From UA16 sp002292325 (GTDB lineage Bacteria > Bacteroidota > Bacteroidia > Flavobacteriales_D > Sanyastnellaceae), in NCBI GenBank assembly GCA_943788645.1, contig CALSRC010000002.1, positions 62,001 through 126,000 of the forward strand: a stretch of 64,000 nt of DNA, read 5' to 3'. A model generated the notes under the pieces. The model worked only from the letters and a program-made list of their open reading frames with translations, did not search any database and had not been told where the DNA came from. Made by a program: the position numbers and the translations under genes. This document shows positions 34,181-42,400 of this stretch, piece after piece. The number at the start of each line of letters is the position of its first letter. The first letter of the stretch is position 1.

Positions 34181-34966
34181 TTAAATGCGGGAGGCGTAAA
34201 GGTTACCCGTGCGTAAACTCATGGTGTTGTAGGATAAGAGTTCATTTGTTTCTCGATGACGGAGAGGCAAGCCGATGCTCCTCAATATTCCGTCACCTGC
34301 GGCACAATCCCATTCCATGTACGAGGCGCTGCGAGCATGTAAATCGGCTTCGCCTGTTACGACTTGGCAAAATTTCAATGCGCCGCTCACAGCTTCCGAG
34401 GTGAATAGCTTGGGGTCAAGGGATTGCGGAATCAACTGCTCAGGTTCGAGTGGTTCGTTCCAACTCATGACCAAACGGTATGGGGGCTGAGCTGAACGGG
34501 ATTGGATGAATTTTCGTTGATCCAATTGGTTCAGTTGAGCGACAAATGGCCGAGTCTTTGCGCTGCCGGCATAAATTGCGTTGGCTAACGGATCAGCGAT
34601 GATGCCGAGGACTGGACCCGTATGGTCACATAAAGCTATGTTGACCGCAAACCCTTCGCGATGGTTCAGATAAGATTCTGTGCCATCCAATGGATCGACC
34701 AGCCAATACCAGGGCCATTGGGAGCGCTCGGCATAGGGGGGGAGGTCACCTTCTTCGGAAATGATTGGAATGTTACTCGCCGACAAAATCTTTTGAATGA
34801 CCCGGTGACTTTCGAGATCTACGGAGGACACAAGGCTTCCATCGCGTTTTGCCCGAATGACCAATGACTCATTCTCATCCGACAAGCGATCCAACAAGAC
34901 TTCAGACCCTGCTGCTGCTGAGCGAAGCCCCAATTCTAGAAGTCTGTCAATGTGCGAAGTCTCCAT
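34181..34966 (-). CDS. cysQ: 3'(2'),5'-bisphosphate nucleotidase CysQ
   Basis: A 261-residue lithium-sensitive phosphatase of the inositol monophosphatase superfamily. Metal-binding motifs: IISEEGDLPPY, DPLDGTESYL and WDCAAGDGILRSIG. CysQ dephosphorylates PAP to AMP, recycling the by-product of sulfotransferase and ACP-synthase reactions. No sulfate assimilation genes are adjacent. Convergent with rsgA (5 bases between) and divergent from the thiamine-regulated receptor. Confidence 0.88.
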   Translation of the reverse strand: METSHIDRLLELGLRSAAAGSEVLLDRLSDENESLVIRAKRDGSLVSSVDLESHRVIQKILSASNIPIISEEGDLPPYAERSQWPWYWLVDPLDGTESYLNHREGFAVNIALCDHTGPVLGIIADPLANAIYAGSAKTRPFVAQLNQLDQRKFIQSRSAQPPYRLVMSWNEPLEPEQLIPQSLDPKLFTSEAVSGALKFCQVVTGEADLHARSASYMEWDCAAGDGILRSIGLPLRHRETNELLSYNTMSLRTGNLYASRI

Positions 34967-34996
34967 GGTGGCAAGATAGAGAATTGTATTACTTTT

Positions 34997-35086
34997 ATGC
35001 CATCGCAGGGGTGCCTCGAAACGAGCGCTGAGATCATACCCTTATAACCTGACCGGATCATACCGGTAGGGGAGCAATCATGGCAT
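34997..35086 (+). promoter_or_regulatory. TPP (thiamine pyrophosphate) riboswitch
   Basis: A classic THI element in the leader of the TonB receptor gene. Conserved blocks are GGGGTGCC (35008-35015), GCTGAGATCATACCC (35027-35041), AACCTGA (35046-35052) and the stem CCGGATCATACCGG (35053-35066), followed by TAGGGGAG (35067-35074). An extended P1-like helix pairs ATGCCAT (34997-35003) with ATGGCAT (35080-35086). The right arm overlaps a second hairpin (35084-35091 with 35099-35106), giving mutually exclusive structures. No T tract follows, so control is probably at translation. Confidence 0.93.
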
Positions 35087-35147
35087 GGGAATTACAGATT
35101 TCCATGGTTCTGAGCCCACTGCGTCATGCTGGAACTTTAAAATTCGA

Positions 35148-37445
35148 ATGATGATGCGCAAGGCTTATTTGTTTTTTCTTCTTTTTGGATGTCCGTGTGC
35201 GGGATTCGCCCAATCGGAGGTCCCTTTGGATTCTGTTTTTAAAACGGTTGAATTATTGCCTGCGACCGTTGCAGCGATTCAAAGGCCTGAGCGGGCTCCG
35301 TTTCCTAATCAGACCATTGATGCGGTTGCACTGACCAAGCGAGATGGTTCGATGGATATGCCGTTTTTACTTCGCTTCACTCCATCCCTGGTGGTGACCT
35401 CCGACGCTGGCGGCGGCGTAGGCTATACATCCATGCGCATTCGCGGATCCGATCAGACACACATCAACGTGACGCTCAATGGCATAGCATTGAACGATGC
35501 CGAATCCCATCAGGTGTATTGGGTGGACTTGCCTGATTTGTCCAGCAGCGTGGATGAATTGAACATCCAGCGCGGAGTGGGAAGTTCCTCCAATGGGCCT
35601 GGCGCATTTGGTGCGACGGTAGGAATGCAAACCATGCAATTTGATCAAAAAGCAGGAGGGAGATTGTTGTTGGCTGGAGGATCTTTTGGAACGCAACGGA
35701 GCATGCTCAAATGGTCCACTGGAAAGCTGGGATCTGGATTGTACATGGAGGGAAGAGTCTCTCGTATTTTGTCCGATGGTTTCATGGACCGATCTGCCAG
35801 TGATTTATCCAGTTTGCAACTGGGATTAGGTTATCAATGGGAGACGGGTCAATTGTCCTATACAGCCATGTTGGGTCACGAGAGAACGCAGCAAGCATGG
35901 TATGGAGTGCCACAAGTTGCGCTTGATTCTTCTCCAGAAGAAATCTGGAATTGGGCAGCTAACTCCTATGAATATGGATATGGTGCCGATTCCACTCGCA
36001 TTTTGGATTTGATAGCCCGAGGAAGGCAGCACAATTATTACCGTTACGTGGATCAAGTCGACGATTACCGCCAAGACCATCACCAAGTGCATGCGAGTCA
36101 GAATTGGGGGGCATGGGACTTTGGCGCGACAGTGCATTACACGGCTGGTGGGGGTTACTATGAACAGTACCGGGAGAACGATGAATTGAGTCCATACGGC
36201 GCGGGAGACCTGGGCTTGGCGGATTCCACCATTTCTTCCGGAGATGTCATTCGCCGGAGGTGGTTGGGCAATGACTTTTATGGGGCTTTAATTCAAGGAA
36301 CTAGAAAATGGTCGTCCACGGCTTTGCAGTTTGGGGTGGGATCTTTTCGCTACGATGGCGATCATTTTGGTCAGCCCATCTGGATGCAATATGGTGCGAC
36401 CCAACTCTCTCCTCAGCATCGTTACTACGAAAACCGAGGAGAAAAGACGGATCGTTATGGGTTTGTTGGCTTGGATCGGGATGCATTTGAAGGCGATGTG
36501 CGTGTGAGGCTTGAGGCTCAATGGCGGCAGGTGGATTATCAGGTGTATGGAACTGACAATGATCTTCGCGTCCTCGACGTGGATACGGTCATGGCTTTTT
36601 TGAATCCAAAAGTGGGGGCTGATTGGCTGATCAATGACCGGAATCGCGCGTTTATTTCTCTGGCGCAGGCAAGCCGCGAGCCGGTCCGTACGGACTTCAT
36701 TGACCGTGCATCCAATGCATACCCGCTTCCGGAACACCTGACCGATTTAGAATTGGGGTGGGAGCACGCGACCCCAACCTGGAGTCTCCAGGCCGTGGCC
36801 TTTTACATGCGGTACAGGAATCAATTGGTTTTAACAGGAGCATTGAATGATACGGGCTCGCCCATTCGACAAAATGTCGACCGAAGCTACAGGACAGGTT
36901 TTGAATGGACCCAAGAATGGCGGCCTTTCAACGGATTTAAATGGTATGGGACCGCTACTCTGGCTCTCAATAAAATTGAGGGTTTTGAGGAAGTGTTGTC
37001 AGATTATGCCGAAGGATTTGCGCCGATTGTCACGGTTGACCATCAGGACACGGACATCAGTTTTTCACCAGGCTTCACGGCCTCGAGTGTGGCGACATGG
37101 GAATTTTGGAATCGGATTTCGAAACAAGGTACAGGTGCAACGGCCTCTGTAGAATGGTCCCTTCGGTATGTGGGAAATCAGTTTCTTGACAACACCTCAT
37201 CGCAGAGTCGCTCCTTGCCAGCGTATGCGATCCAAGATGCGCGGTTGCGGTGGATGAAGTACCGTTCGAACGAATGTTACATAGGTGTTTCCTTCTTTCT
37301 CAGAAACATACTGGATGCCCAATACAGTGCGAATGGTTGGACCTACAGTTATTTGTATGGGGGCCTAGATGCCATGTCAACGGAGGTCTATGTTTACCCT
37401 CAAGCCGGCCGCAACGGACTGGTATCTTTGGAATTGACCTTCTAG
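35148..37445 (+). CDS. TonB-dependent receptor, predicted thiamine or thiamine-precursor uptake
   Basis: A 765-residue outer-membrane receptor with a signal peptide (MMMRKAYLFFLLFGCPCAGF, then AQ). The plug domain covers about residues 30-160 (MRIRGSDQTHINVTLNGIAL, then NDAESHQVYWVDLPDL), followed by a 22-strand barrel ending in a terminal Phe (NGLVSLELTF). There is no carboxypeptidase-like N-terminal extension, so it is not a SusC type. The TPP riboswitch upstream implies repression when thiamine is plentiful; thiamine-regulated TonB receptors of this type have been predicted in Bacteroidota. The substrate (thiamine, HMP or TPP) is inferred from the riboswitch. An in-frame ATG at 35085 lies inside the riboswitch and is unlikely to be the start. 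Confidence 0.9.
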   Translation: MMMRKAYLFFLLFGCPCAGFAQSEVPLDSVFKTVELLPATVAAIQRPERAPFPNQTIDAVALTKRDGSMDMPFLLRFTPSLVVTSDAGGGVGYTSMRIRGSDQTHINVTLNGIALNDAESHQVYWVDLPDLSSSVDELNIQRGVGSSSNGPGAFGATVGMQTMQFDQKAGGRLLLAGGSFGTQRSMLKWSTGKLGSGLYMEGRVSRILSDGFMDRSASDLSSLQLGLGYQWETGQLSYTAMLGHERTQQAWYGVPQVALDSSPEEIWNWAANSYEYGYGADSTRILDLIARGRQHNYYRYVDQVDDYRQDHHQVHASQNWGAWDFGATVHYTAGGGYYEQYRENDELSPYGAGDLGLADSTISSGDVIRRRWLGNDFYGALIQGTRKWSSTALQFGVGSFRYDGDHFGQPIWMQYGATQLSPQHRYYENRGEKTDRYGFVGLDRDAFEGDVRVRLEAQWRQVDYQVYGTDNDLRVLDVDTVMAFLNPKVGADWLINDRNRAFISLAQASREPVRTDFIDRASNAYPLPEHLTDLELGWEHATPTWSLQAVAFYMRYRNQLVLTGALNDTGSPIRQNVDRSYRTGFEWTQEWRPFNGFKWYGTATLALNKIEGFEEVLSDYAEGFAPIVTVDHQDTDISFSPGFTASSVATWEFWNRISKQGTGATASVEWSLRYVGNQFLDNTSSQSRSLPAYAIQDARLRWMKYRSNECYIGVSFFLRNILDAQYSANGWTYSYLYGGLDAMSTEVYVYPQAGRNGLVSLELTF

Positions 37446-37462
37446 AGTCCGTGGTCGTTTAT

Positions 37463-38221
37463 TCAGGCTTGACGGGCGACGTTTTGATAGTCTTTGGGAT
37501 CTGGTAACCAGGACAGATCATTTGGGCGCTGTTCGATGGCCTGTCCTATGACAACCAAGTCAGCGCCGGCATGCCAAGCCGCTTGTATTCCAGCGGCATC
37601 ACGAATGCCACCGCCAACGATCAAGGGGACAAAAGTGCTCGTGCGAACGGCTGAAATCACCGCTACGGGAACAGACTCGCCAGCACCACTTCCGGCATCC
37701 AAAAAGAGCAGCTTCAATCCGAGCATTTCACCAGCTACCGCAGTCGCAGCAACAATTTGAGGTTTTTGCGAGGGAATCGGTGAAGTCTGGCTGATATAAG
37801 CGGCCGTGGTTAACGGACCGTCACCTACAAGGATGTAGCCGGTTGGCACCACTTCCATGCCCATTTGTCGAATGCGCATGGCCGATTCGACATGCCGGCC
37901 AATCAAGAAATCAGGGTTTCGTCCTGAAATTAGGGAAAGAAATAGTACGTTGTCTGCACCAGCGGTGACCTGGTCAGGAGAGCCAGGAAAAATCGTGAGC
38001 CGATTTTGAAAACGATCACGTAACGGATGGAGTACATCCTTGACCTGCCGTCTATTCAGTAAACTACCTCCGATGAAGATGTCGGTGATGGGGGATGCCT
38101 CCAAGGCGTCCAAGAACCGCACCCAATCTCTACCTACGGGCAAGTCATCCGGGTCGAGCAATGCCGCAAGGCGTTTGGTGCCATCCAATTTATTTTGCTC
38201 AAGGGTACTCAACCAATTCAT
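37463..38221 (-). CDS. Geranylgeranylglyceryl phosphate synthase-like (PcrB family)
   Basis: A 252-residue TIM-barrel prenyltransferase. Family signatures include LLDPDDLP, ITDIFIGGSLLNRRQV, TIFPGSPDQVTAGADNVLFL, PTGYILVGDG, LFLDAGSGAG and the phosphate-binding LIVGGGIRD near the end. GGGP synthases join an isoprenoid diphosphate to sn-glycerol-1-phosphate, forming the ether bond of archaeal lipids; bacterial homologues occur in Firmicutes (PcrB, heptaprenyl) and in Bacteroidota. The physiological product in Bacteroidota is not clear. The start ATG overlaps the stop of the upstream hydrolase by 4 bases. Confidence 0.9.
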   Translation of the reverse strand: MNWLSTLEQNKLDGTKRLAALLDPDDLPVGRDWVRFLDALEASPITDIFIGGSLLNRRQVKDVLHPLRDRFQNRLTIFPGSPDQVTAGADNVLFLSLISGRNPDFLIGRHVESAMRIRQMGMEVVPTGYILVGDGPLTTAAYISQTSPIPSQKPQIVAATAVAGEMLGLKLLFLDAGSGAGESVPVAVISAVRTSTFVPLIVGGGIRDAAGIQAAWHAGADLVVIGQAIEQRPNDLSWLPDPKDYQNVARQA

Positions 38222-39102
38222 AGAGGAAATATACGTTGAAACGCGTCATCCAGAACTTCTGGCCTGAGCATTCCATGGCCCGAGGGTATGGAGTGAAAGT
38301 GAATGTGGGGTTGATTTTTGGCCAATCGTTTGAGGCGTTTTGCGTTCGAAGCGGGGATTATTTTGTCGCGGTCTCCGAAAATCAGGTCGATTCGGGAGCT
38401 TTCGAGAAATGCTTGATTTAATGCCCGATGCGTTGGCCAGCACCAGCGGTGACCACGCCACCCATTCCAGACCATCATGCGCATTTCATGTGATTTCGTG
38501 TGAAATTCACTGAAGGCGTAGAGGTGTTTTGAAAGCAAGCCAATGGCATGCAATTTCGCTGTGAATCTTCGGATGAAATCGGCATTTCGGTCAATGAAAA
38601 ACCACGCCCATCGCCCAAGACGCGTGTGCACGGTCAGATTATAAAAAGGCGATTTTTTCAATCCATCAGGTGCCATTAAAACCGTACGTGACCATTTTTG
38701 AGGATGGAGGTGAACAAGGGCAAGAGCGATGCGGCCACCAATGCTGTAGCCAAATAATTTACGTTCATGGGCCTGCGGAGCCTCCCGCTGGGCGATTGCT
38801 TCGAGCAAATCGTTCAATTCGGAGGGGGAGATGGGGTGGTCCCATGGAATGGAGTTCGATCTCGGTTGACTCTTTCCATGGTGCAATAAATGCACTCCAA
38901 TGAAACAGTCGGTCGAACCCCAGCGCTTCGCAACGGGCAGCAAATCCTCGAGAGGCCTCGCAAATCCATGGAATCCAAAAGTGACAGACTCACAGGTTGA
39001 TTCTGCACCTGTGGAGCCGCTCAATACAGCATATTCAATGGTCCAGAGGCCGTGATCTATTCGTTGCCGATGAGTTTGTGCGGGGGTTGTGCTGAATTCC
39101 AC
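38218..39102 (-). CDS. Alpha/beta hydrolase
   Basis: A 294-residue protein with the alpha/beta hydrolase pattern: oxyanion region FGFHGFARP, the nucleophile elbow GYSIGG (Ser), an acidic residue in FGDRDKIIP and the catalytic His in HSIPSGHGML. A lid-like insertion lies between the nucleophile and acid. The substrate is unknown. It is translationally coupled to the GGGP synthase-like gene downstream (4-base overlap), so a role in lipid metabolism is possible but not shown. Confidence 0.85.
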   Translation of the reverse strand: MEFSTTPAQTHRQRIDHGLWTIEYAVLSGSTGAESTCESVTFGFHGFARPLEDLLPVAKRWGSTDCFIGVHLLHHGKSQPRSNSIPWDHPISPSELNDLLEAIAQREAPQAHERKLFGYSIGGRIALALVHLHPQKWSRTVLMAPDGLKKSPFYNLTVHTRLGRWAWFFIDRNADFIRRFTAKLHAIGLLSKHLYAFSEFHTKSHEMRMMVWNGWRGHRWCWPTHRALNQAFLESSRIDLIFGDRDKIIPASNAKRLKRLAKNQPHIHFHSIPSGHGMLRPEVLDDAFQRIFPL

Positions 39103-39180
39103 CTTGTAAAGGTCGTTTTCATTGTTGATAGCCCGTGAAAATTGTGAAAGACTTTTTCTTCAAGGACAGAATCTGAGGTG

Positions 39181-39188
39181 TAATTTTG
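39181..39188 (+). promoter_or_regulatory. Candidate -7 box for carB
   Basis: TAATTTTG matches the Bacteroidota TAnnTTTG element exactly, 72 bases before the carB start, in the 158-base gap after the divergent hydrolase gene. No good TTG is seen at the -33 position, so the assignment is weak. Confidence 0.3.
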
Positions 39189-39260
39189 TTCGCGGAAATT
39201 ACCCCAACTTCGTTGTATGCAAGATTCCTGCTCATTTGATATGAGCGGGGTAAAAAAAAA

Positions 39261-42080
39261 ATGCCCAAAGACAAACGCATTAAATCGGTACTGCTCATTG
39301 GAAGCGGACCGATCGTCATTGGACAGGCCTGTGAATTCGATTATTCTGGTTCACAAGCTGCGCGCTCTCTCCGTGAGGAAGGCATAGAGGTGGTTTTGAT
39401 TAATTCAAATCCAGCTACCATCATGACCGATCCGGTCATTGCCGATCACGTGTATTTGCAACCCTTGGAGCCGGCGTCCATCGAGAAGATTTTGCAAGAG
39501 CACCCTTCGATCGACTCTGTGCTTCCTACCATGGGAGGGCAAACCGCTCTGAACTTGTGCATACAATGTGACGAGATGGGATTGTGGAGTGAGTATGGCG
39601 TCAAGATGATCGGGGTGGACATTGAAGCCATTGAGATCACTGAAAACCGGGAACGCTTCCGCAAACTGATGGAAGAGCTGGGTATCGCGATGGCACCTCA
39701 AGCAACGGCCAAGAGTTTTTTGGAAGGGAAAGAAGCCGCACAAAAATTCGGCTTCCCGCTGTGCATTCGTGCGAGCTATACCCTCGGAGGTGCAGGCGCA
39801 AGCATTATCTATGATCCTGCTGACTTTGATGAAGCCCTAACCAGGGGATTGCATTTGAGTCCAATTCACGAGGTGATGATCGACAAAGCGGTCATGGGAT
39901 GGAAAGAATATGAATTGGAATTGCTCCGCGATTCCAATGATAACGTCACCATCATTTGCTCCATTGAGAACTTTGATCCCATGGGCATCCACACGGGAGA
40001 TAGCATCACAGTGGCGCCTGCCATGACGTTGAGTGATACCACGTTTCAGCGAATGCGGGACATGGCGATACGCATGATGCGAGAAATCGGTGATTTTGCT
40101 GGAGGATGCAATGTGCAATTCGCCGTCTCGAATGATGAGAAGGAAGACATCATTGCGATTGAGATCAATCCCCGAGTCAGTCGTTCTTCGGCTTTGGCTT
40201 CGAAAGCCACGGGTTACCCCATTGCCAAAATTGCGGCCAAACTGGCGATTGGTTACCACTTGGATGAGCTTCCGAACCCCATCACAGGGACGACGAGTGC
40301 GATGTTTGAGCCAACGTTGGATTATGTGGTGGTGAAAGTGCCTCGGTGGAATTTCGATAAATTCAAGGGGGCAAATCGGGAGCTAGGCCTGCAGATGAAG
40401 GCAGTTGGAGAGGTTATGGCCATTGGTCAATCCTTCCAAGAGGCCCTGCAGAAAGCCGCTCAATCTTTGGAGGTTGGCCGCAATGGTTTGGGGTGTGATG
40501 GACGTGAATTGCGCGATCAGGATGCTATTTTTCACAGTTTGAAACACGCGAGTTGGAATCGATTGTTTCACTTGTATGACGCAATGAAGCTGGGAATTCC
40601 AATCCGCAAGATTTATGAATTGACCAAAATTGATCCGTGGTTCTTGCGTCAAATTGAGGAGCTGGTTCACCTCGAAGAAGAAATCGGTAAATACAACCTC
40701 GGCAGCATGCCTGAGGTATTGCTGCGCGAGGCAAAGCAGAAGGGGTATGCGGATCGACAAATTGCGCACATGCTCGATTGCCTGGAGTCTGAAGTGCATG
40801 CACATCGTGTGGGACTTGGCATTGTCCGCACATACAAGCTGGTCGATACCTGCGCTGCAGAATTTCCTGCTCAGACGCCCTATTATTATTCCACGTTCGA
40901 AACGGAGAACGAAAGCGTCGTTTCTGACAAGAAAAAAATCGTAGTTCTGGGCAGCGGTCCCAATCGCATCGGTCAAGGCATCGAGTTTGATTATTGTTGC
41001 GTGCATGGCGTGTTAGCTGCTAAAGAATGTGGCTACGAGACCATCATGATCAATTGCAATCCGGAGACGGTCTCGACCGATTCAGATACGGCGGATAAAC
41101 TTTATTTTGAGCCTGTTTTTTGGGAGCACATCTACGATATCATTTTGCACGAAAAGCCAGAGGGAGTCATTGTGCAGCTGGGAGGCCAGACTGCATTGAA
41201 ATTGGCTGAGAAACTGGAGCGGTTTGGCATCAAAATCATTGGCACGAGCTACCGCGCATTGGACTTAGCCGAAGACCGTGGTTTATTCTCATCCTTGCTG
41301 CGTGACCAAGGGGTGCCCTACCCGGAATTTGGTGTGGTTGAAACGGCGGATCAGGCCAATGAGTTAAGCAAGACCCTCGGATTTCCGCTGCTGGTTCGTC
41401 CGAGCTATGTACTGGGTGGGCAGCGTATGAAAATCGTCATCAATGAGGAAGAATTGGAACGCCATGTCATCGATATTTTTCGAGACATGCCGGACAATCA
41501 GGTGTTACTGGACCACTACCTCGACGGAGCCATTGAGTGCGAGGCCGATGCCATATGCGACGGAGATGAGGTGAGGATTATCGGCATCATGCAGCACATC
41601 GAGCCAGCTGGTATTCACAGTGGCGACAGCTATGCAGTTTTGCCTCCTTACAACCTAGGAGACTTGATTATCACTCAAATTGAAGAATATACCAAGCGCA
41701 TCGCCTTGGCTTTGGAGACTGTGGGATTGATCAATATACAGTTTGCCGTCAAGGACGATGAAGTGTACATCATTGAGGCCAATCCACGAGCGTCGCGCAC
41801 GGTGCCATTTATTGCAAAAGCCTATGGCGAGCCTTACGTGAATCATGCAACCAAGGTGATGATGGGTGAGGCAAAATTGAAAGACTTACCTCACAATCCA
41901 AAGCTCGAGGGCTACGCGGTGAAGATTCCGGTTTTCTCTTATGAGAAATTTCCGGAAGTGAACAAGGAGCTGGGTCCAGAAATGAAATCCACAGGCGAGG
42001 GTATACGGTTCATTCCCAACTTGCGCGATCCTTTTTTCCGAAAGGTTTACAGCGAACGAAACTTGTATCTTAGCAAATAA
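39261..42080 (+). CDS. carB: Carbamoyl-phosphate synthase large subunit (no MGS domain)
   Basis: CarB makes carbamoyl phosphate from ammonia (via CarA glutaminase), bicarbonate and 2 ATP for pyrimidine and arginine synthesis. The two ATP-grasp halves start with LIGSGPIVIGQACEFDYSGS and VLGSGPNRIGQGIEFDYCCV, respectively; other conserved stretches are QLGGQTALKLAEKL and EANPRASRTVPFIAKAYGEP. At 939 residues it stops soon after the second ATP-grasp half (IYSERNLYLSK-like end), lacking the roughly 130-residue MGS allosteric domain of E. coli CarB (1073). Shortened CarB is common in Bacteroidota, so this is lineage normal rather than damage. carA is not in the window. The TAA overlaps the DUF4834 start (TAATG). 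Confidence 0.96.
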   Translation: MPKDKRIKSVLLIGSGPIVIGQACEFDYSGSQAARSLREEGIEVVLINSNPATIMTDPVIADHVYLQPLEPASIEKILQEHPSIDSVLPTMGGQTALNLCIQCDEMGLWSEYGVKMIGVDIEAIEITENRERFRKLMEELGIAMAPQATAKSFLEGKEAAQKFGFPLCIRASYTLGGAGASIIYDPADFDEALTRGLHLSPIHEVMIDKAVMGWKEYELELLRDSNDNVTIICSIENFDPMGIHTGDSITVAPAMTLSDTTFQRMRDMAIRMMREIGDFAGGCNVQFAVSNDEKEDIIAIEINPRVSRSSALASKATGYPIAKIAAKLAIGYHLDELPNPITGTTSAMFEPTLDYVVVKVPRWNFDKFKGANRELGLQMKAVGEVMAIGQSFQEALQKAAQSLEVGRNGLGCDGRELRDQDAIFHSLKHASWNRLFHLYDAMKLGIPIRKIYELTKIDPWFLRQIEELVHLEEEIGKYNLGSMPEVLLREAKQKGYADRQIAHMLDCLESEVHAHRVGLGIVRTYKLVDTCAAEFPAQTPYYYSTFETENESVVSDKKKIVVLGSGPNRIGQGIEFDYCCVHGVLAAKECGYETIMINCNPETVSTDSDTADKLYFEPVFWEHIYDIILHEKPEGVIVQLGGQTALKLAEKLERFGIKIIGTSYRALDLAEDRGLFSSLLRDQGVPYPEFGVVETADQANELSKTLGFPLLVRPSYVLGGQRMKIVINEEELERHVIDIFRDMPDNQVLLDHYLDGAIECEADAICDGDEVRIIGIMQHIEPAGIHSGDSYAVLPPYNLGDLIITQIEEYTKRIALALETVGLINIQFAVKDDEVYIIEANPRASRTVPFIAKAYGEPYVNHATKVMMGEAKLKDLPHNPKLEGYAVKIPVFSYEKFPEVNKELGPEMKSTGEGIRFIPNLRDPFFRKVYSERNLYLSK

Positions 42081-42307
42081 TGCTTGCAGGATTTTTTCGG
42101 ACACTAGCGACTATTTTTTTGGTTTGGTTTGTCTTCCGTTGGTTGGACCGAGTCTTCGGGGGGTCTCGCCGCAAGCGTCAATTTGACGCTGGAAGACCAC
42201 CCCGTTCGGGCAGGCAAGAAACGGACGGATCCTCAAAAAAAAAGAAGCCGAAAGACGATTCAATAGGCGATTACGTCGATTTCGAGGAAGTTTCTGAGGA
42301 TAAATAG
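42080..42307 (+). CDS. DUF4834 family small membrane protein
   Basis: A 75-residue protein with one N-terminal transmembrane helix (about 2-22, LAGFFRTLATIFLVWFVFRW) and a charged, Lys/Arg-rich then acidic tail ending DYVDFEEVSEDK. This layout matches DUF4834, a Bacteroidota family of unknown function. The start overlaps the carB stop by one base (TAATG), so translation is probably coupled. Confidence 0.75.
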   Translation: MLAGFFRTLATIFLVWFVFRWLDRVFGGSRRKRQFDAGRPPRSGRQETDGSSKKKKPKDDSIGDYVDFEEVSEDK

Positions 42308-42400
42308 ATTTGCGCGCAATGGAATGTGAATGGAACGTGATTTCCAATCCACGCTCAGGGGAAATCAATTGTACATTGGGAATAAATTGAGTCTACATTC

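Noticed and set aside
35085..35147. ATG 35085 as the start of the TonB receptor
   Set aside because: It lies within the riboswitch and would place 21 residues before a clear signal peptide starting at 35148.
40383..41006. A 207-codon open frame on the minus strand inside carB
   Set aside because: It lies fully opposite the strongly supported carB frame, has no recognisable domain and its composition is that of a reverse-complement shadow.
42336..42368. Inverted repeat GATTTCC/GGAAATC before the YfhO-like gene as a terminator
   Set aside because: The arms are only 7 bp with a loop of over 10 bases and there is no T tract; likely chance.
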